The notes under the pieces are model-generated. The model was not told the DNA's origin. It did no database searches and saw only the letters and a program-made list of their open reading frames with translations. Positions 1-6,680 of a DNA stretch of 11,927 nt are shown in pieces. The stretch's first letter is position 1. Each line of letters begins with the position of its first letter. The DNA is taken from contig DATIPT010000062.1 of assembly GCA_035471625.1 (NCBI GenBank), forward strand, positions 1 to 11,927. The letters run 5' to 3'. Source of the stretch: DATEVL01 sp035471625 (GTDB taxonomy: Bacteria; Chloroflexota; Anaerolineae; Anaerolineales; E44-bin32). A program made the translations under genes and the position numbers.

Positions 1-1365
1 GGGGTCATGCTGGCGATGGGCGCCATCGGAGGCGTCGCCGGCGCGATCTTGCGCTCGATCCCGAGTCGGTTCCAGCGTCCGATCCTCGTCGGGATCTCCG
101 CCGTCGCCTTGCTCGGCCTGTTGGAAGATCTGATCCGAATCGTCCTCTCGAGCTCGCCGAACATCCTCGACGCGACGCGCTGGATGTTCGCCAGCGGGGT
201 CGAGAGCGGTCTGACCGTCGTCGGGGCAGTCGTGGTCTTTGGGGTCTTCGCCGTGGCGAGCTTCTTCTGGGGCAATGTGCGTTCCGGCGCCCAGGGCCGT
301 GTGGCGGCGATGCCCTCGGGAACCCGGCGAGGCATCGTCCTCGGATCCTACGTCGTCTTCATCGTCCTGCTACTGGTCCTCCCGAGAATCCTGGGTTCCT
401 ACCTCAGCGAGGTGAACAACTCAGTCGGGTTGTTCTTGGTGATGGCCCTCGGGCTGAACATCGTCGTCGGGTATGCTGGACTGCTCGACCTGGGCTACGT
501 CGCCTTCTTCGCCATCGGCGCCTACACGATGGGGGTTCTGACGACGACGGCGATCGGACCGGAGGCCGGCCAGATCGTATGGGGAGCCGGGATGACTTTC
601 TGGCAGGCGCTCCCCTTCTCGATCGGAGCCACCATCCTGGCCGGCGTGATCCTCGGGGTCCCGGTTCTGCGGATGCGCGGCGACTATCTGGCCATCGTGA
701 CCCTCGGATTCGGGGAGATCGTCCGGATCATGGCCCTCTCCGACACCCTCAAGCCGTTCATCGGGGGCTCGCAGGGGATCGTCGAGCCGGCTGTCCCGAC
801 CATCGGGACTACCACTCTCAACACCCCACAGACGCTGTACTACTTGATCCTGATCGCGGCCGCCGTGGCGATCTTCATCTCGGTCCGCCTGCGCGACTCG
901 CGCCAGGGCCGGTCGTGGATGGCGATGCGCGAGGACGAAGACGTCGCCCAGGCCATGGGCATTCATCTCGTCCCCACCAAGCTGCTCGCCTTCGCCACCG
1001 GGGCCGCCCTCGCCGGCCTGTCCGGAGCGATCTTTGCCTCCAAGGTCGGCAGCATCTATCCGCACAGCATGAACCTGCTGGTCTCGATCAATGTACTCGC
1101 CATCGTGATCATCGGGGGCATGGGCAGCATCCCCGGGGTCGTCGCCGGCGCGCTCGCGCTGTATGGATTACCCGAGCTTCTCCGGGAGTTCTCCGAGTAC
1201 CGGTACTTCGTCTTCGGCGCCCTGCTGGTGGCGATGATGCTCTTCCGGCCCGAAGGGTTGTGGCCGGAGGCGTCACGCCGCCGTGAACTCCACGGGACAG
1301 ATGAACCCGAAGGCGAGTTGCCCGCCGAGGCGGTCGCCGCCGACGGCCCGGTATCGGGCTCGTAG
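1..1365 (+). CDS. livM: Branched-chain amino acid ABC transporter permease LivM, 5' end probably outside the window
   Basis: Inner-membrane permease of a HAAT/LIV-type importer, forming the translocation path with LivH. The frame is open to the left edge; the first ATG is at 7, but it lies inside a hydrophobic stretch, so the true start is probably upstream. Residues below count from that ATG. Residues 1-135 carry extra hydrophobic segments (about 25-48, 66-90, 108-130) separated by polar loops, ahead of the conserved LivM core. Core landmarks are GLNIVVGYAGLLDLGYVAFF (149-168), RMRGDYLAIVTLGFGEIV (222-239), GGSQGI (253-258), the cytoplasmic loop MREDEDVAQAMGI (307-319) that should contact the ATPases, and the terminal FRPEGLWP (413-420). 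About 30 polar, acidic residues follow. livG starts 12 bases after the stop, so the two are co-transcribed. Family assignment is firm; substrate (Leu/Ile/Val, other amino acids, amides, urea) is not determinable. Confidence 0.93.
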   Translation, partial: GVMLAMGAIGGVAGAILRSIPSRFQRPILVGISAVALLGLLEDLIRIVLSSSPNILDATRWMFASGVESGLTVVGAVVVFGVFAVASFFWGNVRSGAQGRVAAMPSGTRRGIVLGSYVVFIVLLLVLPRILGSYLSEVNNSVGLFLVMALGLNIVVGYAGLLDLGYVAFFAIGAYTMGVLTTTAIGPEAGQIVWGAGMTFWQALPFSIGATILAGVILGVPVLRMRGDYLAIVTLGFGEIVRIMALSDTLKPFIGGSQGIVEPAVPTIGTTTLNTPQTLYYLILIAAAVAIFISVRLRDSRQGRSWMAMREDEDVAQAMGIHLVPTKLLAFATGAALAGLSGAIFASKVGSIYPHSMNLLVSINVLAIVIIGGMGSIPGVVAGALALYGLPELLREFSEYRYFVFGALLVAMMLFRPEGLWPEASRRRELHGTDEPEGELPAEAVAADGPVSGS

Positions 1366-1377
1366 GGAGGTCCCCAG

Positions 1378-2163
1378 ATGGCCATCCTCACGTCCAAGAG
1401 ACTCATCAAGCGCTTTGGGGGCCTGGTCGCTGTAAGCAACTTCGACCTGGAGGTACAGGAGAAGACGATTCACAGTGTCATTGGTCCCAATGGCGCCGGC
1501 AAGACAACGTTCTTCAATTGCGTCACCGGCTTCTACCGCCCCGAGGCCGGCGAGATCTCCCTGAACGGCACGGAGCTGGTCGGCCTGTCACCGGACAAGG
1601 TCACCCGCCTGGGCATCGCCCGCACCTACCAGAATATCCGGCTGTTCCCCAACATGAGTGCTCTGGAGAACATCCTCGTCGGTCAGGAGCCGCACCTCAG
1701 GACGGGCCTCTTGGGCGCCCTGTTCCGGCCGCCCGGGGTGAAGCGAGAAGAGGAGGCCGCCCTCGAGGAGGCGAGGCGCATGCTGCGCTTCGTCGGCCTG
1801 CGAGGGCGCGGCGACCTGCTCGCCAAGAACCTCCCCTACGGCGATCAGCGACGCCTCGAGATCGGCCGTGCCCTGGGTGGGAAGCCCCGCCTGCTCCTGC
1901 TCGATGAGCCGACGGCCGGGATGAACACCCAGGAGACCGCCGCCATGACGGCGTTCATCCAGCGCTTGCGCGACGAACTGGGGATCACGATCCTGCTGAT
2001 TGAGCATGACATGAAGGTTGTGATGGGGATCTCCGAGATCGTAACGGTCCTCGACTACGGAGAGAAGATCGCCGAAGGATCCCCATCCGAGATCCAGCAG
2101 AACGCCCGTGTCATCGAGGCCTACCTTGGCCGCGGGGCATCGGCGGCGATGTCTGCCAACTAG
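1378..2163 (+). CDS. livG: Branched-chain amino acid ABC transporter ATP-binding protein LivG
   Basis: One of the two cytoplasmic ATPases that power the LIV-type importer. The 261 residues match the usual family length. Visible motifs are the Walker A GPNGAGKT (36-43), Q-loop glutamine at 85 in ARTYQNIRLF, ABC signature LPYGDQRRLEIGRAL (152-166; LPYGDQ in place of the usual LSYGQQ), Walker B LLLLDEP (172-178) and switch histidine 210 in IEHDMKVVM. The insert after the Q-loop (about 105-125) and the C-terminal end around VIEAYLG are typical of LivG. The ATG start is well supported by GGAGGT about eight bases upstream. It sits between livM (12-base gap) and livF (17-base gap), the standard M-G-F order. 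Confidence 0.95.
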   Translation: MAILTSKRLIKRFGGLVAVSNFDLEVQEKTIHSVIGPNGAGKTTFFNCVTGFYRPEAGEISLNGTELVGLSPDKVTRLGIARTYQNIRLFPNMSALENILVGQEPHLRTGLLGALFRPPGVKREEEAALEEARRMLRFVGLRGRGDLLAKNLPYGDQRRLEIGRALGGKPRLLLLDEPTAGMNTQETAAMTAFIQRLRDELGITILLIEHDMKVVMGISEIVTVLDYGEKIAEGSPSEIQQNARVIEAYLGRGASAAMSAN

Positions 2164-2180
2164 GGAACCAGGAGACGGAG

Positions 2181-2894
2181 ATGCCCATTCTCGAAGTCCA
2201 CGACCTGCACACCTACTACGGCAACATCCACGCCCTGAAGGGGATCTCGCTGACGGTCGAACCGGCAGAAATCGTTACGCTCATCGGCGCCAATGGGGCC
2301 GGGAAGAGCACGACGCTGAAGACGATCACCGGATTGCTGGCGCCACGCACCGGTTCGATCGTCTTCGAGGGCGAAGACCTGAAGGCCTACAAGGCTCATC
2401 AGATCGTCCGCAAGGGCGTGGCCATGGTGCCGGAAGGTCGAGGCATCCTCGGCCGCCTTACGGTCGAGGAGAACCTCGACATGGGGGCGTACACGCGCAA
2501 TGACAAGCCGGCCATCGCCGATGACCTCGACAAGGTCTTCGTCCTGTTCCCCCGCTTGAAGGAACGACGGCGCCAGGTCGCCGGGACGCTGAGCGGCGGC
2601 GAGCAGCAGATGCTGGCCACCGGACGGGCCCTGATGGCTCACCCTCGCCTGCTGCTGATGGACGAGCCGTCGATGGGCCTGGCGCCCGTCCTTGTCGAAA
2701 GCATCTTCGATACCATCAAGCGCATCAACTCGGAGGGGACCACGATCCTCCTCGTCGAGCAAAACGCGCACATGGCCCTGCAGGTGGCGCACCGGGGATA
2801 TGTCCTGCAGACCGGCGAGATCGTCCTGAGCGACACGGCCGAAGCCCTGCGCAAGAACCCGACGGTGCAGAAGGCTTACCTGGGGATCAGCTAG
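2181..2894 (+). CDS. livF: Branched-chain amino acid ABC transporter ATP-binding protein LivF
   Basis: Second ATPase of the importer, expected to pair with LivG on the LivHM membrane dimer. At 237 residues it has normal LivF length. Motifs: Walker A GANGAGKST (36-44), VPEGRGIL after the Q-loop region (83-90), signature LSGGEQQML (137-145), Walker B LLLMDEP (157-163). The switch position reads LVEQNAHMAL (191-200), with glutamine where LivG has histidine; this is normal in LivF and is not a defect. The end QKAYLGIS is typical. A purine-rich GGAGACGGAG sits directly before the ATG. It is the last transporter gene; the next gene begins after a structured gap of about 90 bases. Confidence 0.95.
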   Translation: MPILEVHDLHTYYGNIHALKGISLTVEPAEIVTLIGANGAGKSTTLKTITGLLAPRTGSIVFEGEDLKAYKAHQIVRKGVAMVPEGRGILGRLTVEENLDMGAYTRNDKPAIADDLDKVFVLFPRLKERRRQVAGTLSGGEQQMLATGRALMAHPRLLLMDEPSMGLAPVLVESIFDTIKRINSEGTTILLVEQNAHMALQVAHRGYVLQTGEIVLSDTAEALRKNPTVQKAYLGIS

Positions 2895-2916
2895 TCGCTC
2901 CTGCAATCGTGGATCC

Positions 2917-2969
2917 CACGCCCGGCCCGGCGCGCCGTTTCTGCGGACGTGCCTTCGGCGCCGGGCGTG
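2917..2969. repeat. 10-bp inverted repeat in the livF / cyclodeaminase gap
   Basis: CACGCCCGGC at 2917-2926 is exactly complementary to GCCGGGCGTG at 2960-2969, with 33 bases between the arms. The spacer contains the palindrome CGGCGCGCCG (2928-2937) followed by TTT, and a small hairpin CGTGG-ATC-CCACG (2908-2920) overlaps the left arm. In RNA this could fold just before the ribosome-binding site of the next gene, acting as a weak terminator or attenuator, or as an mRNA stabiliser after livF. No strong U tract follows. The base-pairing is seen; function is inferred, and a 10-bp match at this spacing can arise by chance in GC-rich DNA. Confidence 0.4.
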
Positions 2970-2975
2970 TTCGTT

Positions 2976-2982
2976 GAGGAGG
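2976..2982 (+). promoter_or_regulatory. Shine-Dalgarno site that points to a CTG start
   Basis: GAGGAGG at 2976-2982 is the only strong ribosome-binding site near the start of the cyclodeaminase gene. It lies five bases before a CTG codon at 2988 and downstream of the two upstream in-frame GTG codons (2949 and 2967), neither of which has a good site before it. It therefore favours CTG at 2988. Confidence 0.5.
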
Positions 2983-2987
2983 CCCCC

Positions 2988-3977
2988 CTGACCCGCCTGC
3001 GCGTCCTCACCGCCAACGACCTGCGCCAGGCCCTGCCGATGGCCGTGGCGATTGAAGCGGTGACCGCCGGCTTCCTCGAGGCATCCTCCGGCCGGGCCCA
3101 GATCCCGCTGCGCACTCCCCTCGAGATCTCCAAGCACGACGGCGTGACTCTGGTGATGCCGGCGCACATCCCCGCCCAAGAAGCTCTCGCCGTCAAGATC
3201 GTCAGCGTCTTCCCGCGCAACCCGGCTCAGGACCTGCCGACGATCCACGCCGTCGTCGTCGCGCTCGACTCTTCGACCGGGCGGCCGGTCGCCCTGATCG
3301 AGGGCGCCTCCCTGACCGCCCTCCGGACCGGCGCCGCCTCGGGCTCCGCAACGCAGTTCCTGGCAAGGCCGGAGGCCAAGTCGCTGGGAGTGTTCGGCAG
3401 CGGGGTCCAAGCCCGCACGCAGATCGAGGCCGTCTGCGCCGTCCGTCCCGTCGAGAGGATCCGCATTTTCAGCCTCGACCCGCCCGGTGCGGCCCGGCTT
3501 GTTTCCGGCCTCACCCAAGCAGGCATGGAGGCCGACATCCAGGTGGTTCGATCACCATCCGAAGCCGCGACCGAAGCGGACATCCTTTGCACGGCAACGA
3601 CCTCGCGGACGCCCGTCTTCCGGGACGCGGACATCCGTCCCGGGACCCACATCAACGCCATCGGCGCCTTCACCCCAGAGATGGCCGAAGTCGATCCCGA
3701 GACCGTCGCCCGGGCCCTGATCGTCGTCGACTCCCGAAGCGCGGCGATGGCCGAAGCCGGCGACCTGATCCAGCCGATCCGGCAGGGCCTCATCACCGAG
3801 GCTGCGATCCATGCCGAACTAGGCGAAATCGCCTCGGGAGCCCGAACGGGAAGGACGGGCCCAAGTCAGATCACGCTCTTTAAGTCCGTCGGACTTGCGG
3901 TGCAGGATGCGATGGCTGCCGCCGTGGCCCTTCGGAGGGCAGACGAGCTCGGGATCGGGCAGACGATCGAGCTCTAA
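2988..3977 (+). CDS. Ornithine cyclodeaminase / mu-crystallin family protein
   Basis: NAD(P)-dependent enzyme of the OCD/mu-crystallin family. Members include ornithine cyclodeaminase (ornithine to proline plus ammonia), alanine dehydrogenase, and ketimine or pyrroline-2-carboxylate reductases. Numbered from the upstream GTG at 2949: lysine 83 (LAVKIVSVFP) and LPTIHAVVVALDSSTGRP (96-113) of the substrate half, arginine 126 in LTALRTGAAS, the Rossmann loop GSGVQA (150-155), NAIGAF (236-241) and the family ending TLFKSVGLAVQD (309-320). No key residue appears missing. The start is uncertain. GTG at 2949 or 2967 is in frame, but CTG at 2988 follows GAGGAGG by five bases and gives the usual N-terminus MTRLRVLTANDL, so it is preferred. 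Placement after livMGF and before an FAD amine oxidoreductase suggests amino or imino acid catabolism. Specificity within the family is not readable. Confidence 0.88.
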   Translation: MTRLRVLTANDLRQALPMAVAIEAVTAGFLEASSGRAQIPLRTPLEISKHDGVTLVMPAHIPAQEALAVKIVSVFPRNPAQDLPTIHAVVVALDSSTGRPVALIEGASLTALRTGAASGSATQFLARPEAKSLGVFGSGVQARTQIEAVCAVRPVERIRIFSLDPPGAARLVSGLTQAGMEADIQVVRSPSEAATEADILCTATTSRTPVFRDADIRPGTHINAIGAFTPEMAEVDPETVARALIVVDSRSAAMAEAGDLIQPIRQGLITEAAIHAELGEIASGARTGRTGPSQITLFKSVGLAVQDAMAAAVALRRADELGIGQTIEL

Positions 3978-4034
3978 ACCACCCCTCCGGCGGCGATCCT
4001 CCGGCAGGGCGGAGAGGACGAGGCAGGATTACCA

Positions 4035-5201
4035 TTGGACTCGGCGATGGAGACACCCAAGACAGCGGAGGCCGTCATCATCGGCGGCGGCGTCATGGGC
4101 GCCAGCACGGCCTACCATCTGGCCCTGGCCGGCGTGACGGATGTCGTGCTACTCGAGAGCGAAGCGATGCTCGGGTTGGGAGCCACCGGCCGATGCGCCG
4201 GAGGGGTGCGCTACCAGTTCGGCACGGAGATCAACATCCGTCTCTCGCTCGCCAGCCTGCCCATGATCGAGCGCTTGAAGGAGGAGACCGGGATCGACCC
4301 ACTGTATCGACCGTGTGGCTATCTCTTCGTCCTCACATCGGAGGCGGATGTACAGGCCTTTCGGCACAACGTCGCCCTTCAGCAATCTCTCGGAGTCCAG
4401 ACGGAATGGCTCGAGGGCGACGAAGTCCGCCGCCGACTTCCCTCGATGCGCTTCGAGGATGCCCTCGCCGGGACCTTCCATCCGAAGGATGGCCTGGCCG
4501 ATCCCAACAGCGTCGTCCAGGCCTACGCCACCGCAGCCCGGGCCCGGGGGGTGCGGATTCTGACCGAGTGCCCTGCGACCGGGCTCGAGGTCGCAGCCGG
4601 GCGAATCTGTGCCGTCGAGACGCCGAACGGGAAAGTAATGTGTCGCCACGTCGTCAATGCTGCCGGGCCGTGGGCCGGGCAGGTCGCCGCACTGGCCGGA
4701 GTTCGCCTCCCGATTGAAGCGATTCGACGCCAGATGGTTACGACGACGGCCCTTCCGGATGTCCCGGCGGACTTTCCCTTCGTAGTCGACTTTGCCCAGT
4801 CGCTCTATTTCCACCGGGAGGGCGACGGGATTCTGACCGGCATGTCGAACCCCAACCAGACTCCCGGCTTCGATCAGTCGATCGACCCGGGGTGGGAGAT
4901 CGTCGCCCTTGAGGCGGCGGCGATACGCATGCCGCTGCTCGAGCACGCCGGTCGGCAGTCTGGATGGGCCGGCCTGTATGAAGTGACCCCCGACGCCCAC
5001 CCCATCTTCGGACCCACCGCGGTCGATGGCCTGTGGGTCGTCGGCGGCTTCTCGGGCCACGGCTTCATGCACGGTCCGATCGCCGGCAAGTTGATGGCCG
5101 AGTTCGTGACGCAGGGACGGGCCTCCTCGGTGGACGTCTCCTCCCTGAATCTTCGCCGCTTCTCCGAAGGCCGTCTGATCCGTGAGTACAACGTCATCTA
5201 A
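4035..5201 (+). CDS. FAD-dependent oxidoreductase, DadA/SoxB (glycine or D-amino acid oxidase) family
   Basis: Flavoprotein of the DAO superfamily, which oxidises secondary or primary amines such as sarcosine, proline, D-amino acids or dimethylglycine. The 388 residues show the N-terminal FAD-binding loop IIGGGVMGASTAYHLA (15-30) with the ribose-binding acidic residue E41, the GATGRCAGGVRYQF segment (49-62), HPKDGLADP (149-157), NAAGPWAG (208-215), YEVTPDAHPIFGP (315-327) and the C-terminal FAD motif GGFSGHGFMHGP (337-348). The TTG start at 4035 is chosen because AGGCAGGA (4021-4028) lies six bases upstream; the ATG at 4047 is 18 bases away and would still keep the FAD loop. It lies 57 bases after the cyclodeaminase and its last 20 bases overlap cinA. 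No partner subunit (SoxADG-like) is seen, so it is probably a single-chain or beta-like enzyme. Substrate unknown. Confidence 0.88.
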   Translation: MDSAMETPKTAEAVIIGGGVMGASTAYHLALAGVTDVVLLESEAMLGLGATGRCAGGVRYQFGTEINIRLSLASLPMIERLKEETGIDPLYRPCGYLFVLTSEADVQAFRHNVALQQSLGVQTEWLEGDEVRRRLPSMRFEDALAGTFHPKDGLADPNSVVQAYATAARARGVRILTECPATGLEVAAGRICAVETPNGKVMCRHVVNAAGPWAGQVAALAGVRLPIEAIRRQMVTTTALPDVPADFPFVVDFAQSLYFHREGDGILTGMSNPNQTPGFDQSIDPGWEIVALEAAAIRMPLLEHAGRQSGWAGLYEVTPDAHPIFGPTAVDGLWVVGGFSGHGFMHGPIAGKLMAEFVTQGRASSVDVSSLNLRRFSEGRLIREYNVI

Positions 5202-6339
5202 GGGGCCGTCCGCCGAGATCCTGACGATCGGGACGGAGCTGCTCCTTGGCGACACGATCGATACGAACACAGGGGAGATCGCCCGGACGCTGCGCCGGAT
5301 TGGGCTGGACGTGTTCCGCACGGCGACGGTCGGAGACAACGCCCAACGGATCGCCCGAGTGATGCGCGAATCACTCGGGCGCGCCGATGTCGTCATTACG
5401 ACGGGCGGCCTCGGCCCCACCGTCGATGATCCGACCCGCGAAGCGGCCGCCCTGGCCCTCCAGACTCGGCTCGAATTCGACGACGAACTCTGGGCCGAGA
5501 TCCAGGAGCGTTTCGCCCGCTTCGGCCGAACCCCCACCGAGAACAACCGTCGCCAGGCGCAGATCCCACGAGGGGCAGTGGCCATCCTCAACCCGGTCGG
5601 AACGGCGCCGGCGTTCCAGGCCGAAACTGACGCAGGACTTCTCATCTGCCTGCCCGGGGTTCCGTCTGAGATGCGCTGGTTGATGGACAACGAGGTCGTG
5701 CCTCGTCTGCGTCAGCGCTTCGAATTGCCGGCGACGCTCTTTACCCGGATCGTACGGGCGGCAGGCGTCGGCGAGTCGTGGCTCGACGAGCAGATCCGCG
5801 ACCTGGAGCACGGTTCGGATCCGACGGTCGGCGTCATGGCCCACCCTGGGCGGGTCGACATCCGGATTGCCTCAAAGGCGGCTTCCGAAGCCGAGGCGTT
5901 GAAGGCGATCGAGCCGGTCGAGGCGGAGATCCGAAGACGCCTGGGGAAGGCGGTGTACGGGACGGACGCCGACACCCTCGAGGCAGCAACGCTCGCAGCG
6001 GTGGCGCGGCGCGGCTGGAGCCTCGCCGCAGTGGAGCGAGGCACGGGCGGGGCGATGGCCTCAATGCTGTCCGGTCACGGGATTCCCGTCCTCGTGCTGG
6101 GCAAGACCGACACTGCCGGGCTCGATGTTCGCCTGGCTCAGGTGATGGAGGCGACCGAAGCCCAGGCCGGACTGGCGGTGGCCGTGGAGAGCGAGGGGCG
6201 CCGTCATCAAATCACAATGACCTTCGTTTCCCCCGATGGCCGACGCGAACGAACGGCAAGCTATGGGGGGCCGATCGCCATCGCCGGTGATTGGGCGGCA
6301 TCGTTGGCACTCGACGATGTGCGGCGACACCTGTCTTGA
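5182..6339 (+). CDS. cinA: CinA family protein with a degenerate C-terminal domain
   Basis: CinA couples a MoaB/MogA-like N-terminal domain (COG1058, ADP-ribose pyrophosphatase activity in characterised members) to a C-terminal nicotinamide-nucleotide deamidase (PncC). The N-terminal half is intact: ILTIGTELLLGDTIDTNT (13-30), TTGGLGPTVDDPTREA (73-88), ENNRRQAQIP (120-129), NPVGTAPAF (137-145), CLPGVPSEM (156-164). The region about 185-260 matches the linker domain. From about 265 onward the deamidase signature expected as AESCTGG reads AVERGTGG (283-290), losing the Ser-Cys pair, and the following 95 residues lack recognisable Y/K and TGIAGP motifs. At 385 residues the protein is about 30 short of typical CinA. 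The GTG start overlaps the upstream oxidoreductase gene by 20 bases and no better start lies before the conserved ILTIGTE, so translational coupling is likely. Deamidase function is doubtful. Confidence 0.9.
   Translation: MSTTSSKGPSAEILTIGTELLLGDTIDTNTGEIARTLRRIGLDVFRTATVGDNAQRIARVMRESLGRADVVITTGGLGPTVDDPTREAAALALQTRLEFDDELWAEIQERFARFGRTPTENNRRQAQIPRGAVAILNPVGTAPAFQAETDAGLLICLPGVPSEMRWLMDNEVVPRLRQRFELPATLFTRIVRAAGVGESWLDEQIRDLEHGSDPTVGVMAHPGRVDIRIASKAASEAEALKAIEPVEAEIRRRLGKAVYGTDADTLEAATLAAVARRGWSLAAVERGTGGAMASMLSGHGIPVLVLGKTDTAGLDVRLAQVMEATEAQAGLAVAVESEGRRHQITMTFVSPDGRRERTASYGGPIAIAGDWAASLALDDVRRHLS
5352..5381. repeat. Perfect 12-bp inverted repeat inside cinA
   Basis: CGCCCGAGTGAT (5352-5363) and ATCACTCGGGCG (5370-5381) are exact reverse complements separated by six bases. 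The element lies about 170 bases into cinA and encodes part of the RIARVMRESLGRAD segment. No T tract follows, so a Rho-independent terminator is unlikely. It could be a protein-binding palindrome, an mRNA hairpin, or chance. Confidence 0.6.
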
Positions 6340-6364
6340 CCGGTCGCCTCCGGCTCCTTATAAT
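6336..6364 (+). promoter_or_regulatory. Sigma70-type promoter of the tRNA-Gly gene
   Basis: TTGACC (6336-6341) and a perfect TATAAT (6359-6364) are separated by 17 bases, the optimal spacing. Transcription should start around 6371, only about four bases before the mature tRNA 5' end. The TGA stop codon of cinA (6337-6339) is inside the -35 box, so the promoter is partly embedded in the upstream gene. Confidence 0.85.
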
Positions 6365-6374
6365 CGACCTGTTC

Positions 6375-6446
6375 GCGGGTGTAGCCAAGTGGTAAGGCAG
6401 TAGCTTCCCAAGCTACCATTCGTGGGTTCGAATCCCATCACCCGCT
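6375..6446 (+). tRNA. tRNA-Gly (anticodon CCC)
   Basis: A full cloverleaf can be drawn by hand. The acceptor stem GCGGGTG (6375-6381) pairs with CACCCGC (6439-6445), with discriminator T at 6446. The D arm is GCC...GGC with AAGTGGTAA in the loop. The anticodon stem GTAGC/GCTAC (6400-6404/6412-6416) encloses loop TTCCCAA, giving anticodon CCC at 6407-6409, which reads GGG glycine codons. The T arm is GTGGG-TTCGAAT-CCCAT with one G-T pair. The 3' CCA is not encoded (CTC follows), so it must be added post-transcriptionally. There is no variable-arm insertion or intron. Confidence 0.97.
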
Positions 6447-6451
6447 CTCTC

Positions 6452-6484
6452 GCCCTCGGCTCCGCCGGGGGCGCACTCCTTTCT
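6452..6484 (+). terminator. Probable intrinsic terminator of tRNA-Gly
   Basis: GCCCTCGGC (6452-6460) pairs with GCCGGGGGC (6464-6472) through nine base pairs, one of them G-U, around a three-base TCC loop. The stem begins five bases after the tRNA. The downstream stretch GCACTCCTTTCT has only a broken T tract, so the hairpin is clear but termination efficiency is uncertain. Confidence 0.5.
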
Positions 6485-6680
6485 GGCTGGGACCAACGAT
6501 TCGCTCTTGCTCCGCCTCCGAGAAGAGCCCTTGTGCTTCCGGGCGCCTCAATACCCGGCGGGTGGACCGGCACGAGGTGGCGGTCCATGGCGGCAAGGAG
6601 TAGACATAAGGCCCCCCCTTGACGGGGCCGTCTTCGACGGAGCCGCCCCTGGCAGCTGCCCGGAAGCACCACATCTGGGT
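6485..6680. other. Non-coding gap rich in inverted repeats
   Basis: No convincing gene is seen between the tRNA terminator and the response-regulator promoter. Short frames here lack a ribosome-binding site and resemble nothing recognisable. The stretch carries several self-complementary segments: GCTCTT/AAGAGC (6503-6508/6523-6528), a perfect 12-bp outer pair GTGCTTCCGGGC/GCCCGGAAGCAC (6533-6544/6658-6669) enclosing 113 bases, and within it TGGACCG/CGGTCCA (6563-6569/6581-6587), GGCCCC/GGGGCC (6610-6615/6624-6629), CCGTC/GACGG (6628-6632/6636-6640) and the palindrome GGCAGCTGCC (6651-6660). This layout would suit a branched structured RNA or a small MITE-like element; no target-site duplication was found and no known RNA family was recognised. 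Confidence 0.4.

Noticed and set aside
2771..2779. Missing switch histidine in LivF as an inactivating change
   Set aside because: Glutamine in LVEQNA is the normal state in LivF proteins.
2160..3518. 452-codon open frame on the minus strand
   Set aside because: Antisense to livF and the cyclodeaminase gene, rich in Gly/Arg/His/Asp with no domain motif; a codon-bias shadow.
3984..4005. Repeated CCTCCGGC in the gap before the FAD oxidoreductase
   Set aside because: Two eight-base copies 14 bases apart are unremarkable in GC-rich DNA and no promoter accompanies them.
4149..5690. 513-codon open frame on the minus strand
   Set aside because: It lies opposite the FAD oxidoreductase and cinA, both of which have full family motifs. 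The predicted protein resembles no recognisable family and is an expected result of high-GC codon bias.
6610..6629. GGCCCC/GGGGCC hairpin as a terminator
   Set aside because: Only GTCTTCG follows, with no T tract, and the stem is one of several in the same gap, so it is described as part of the structured region.
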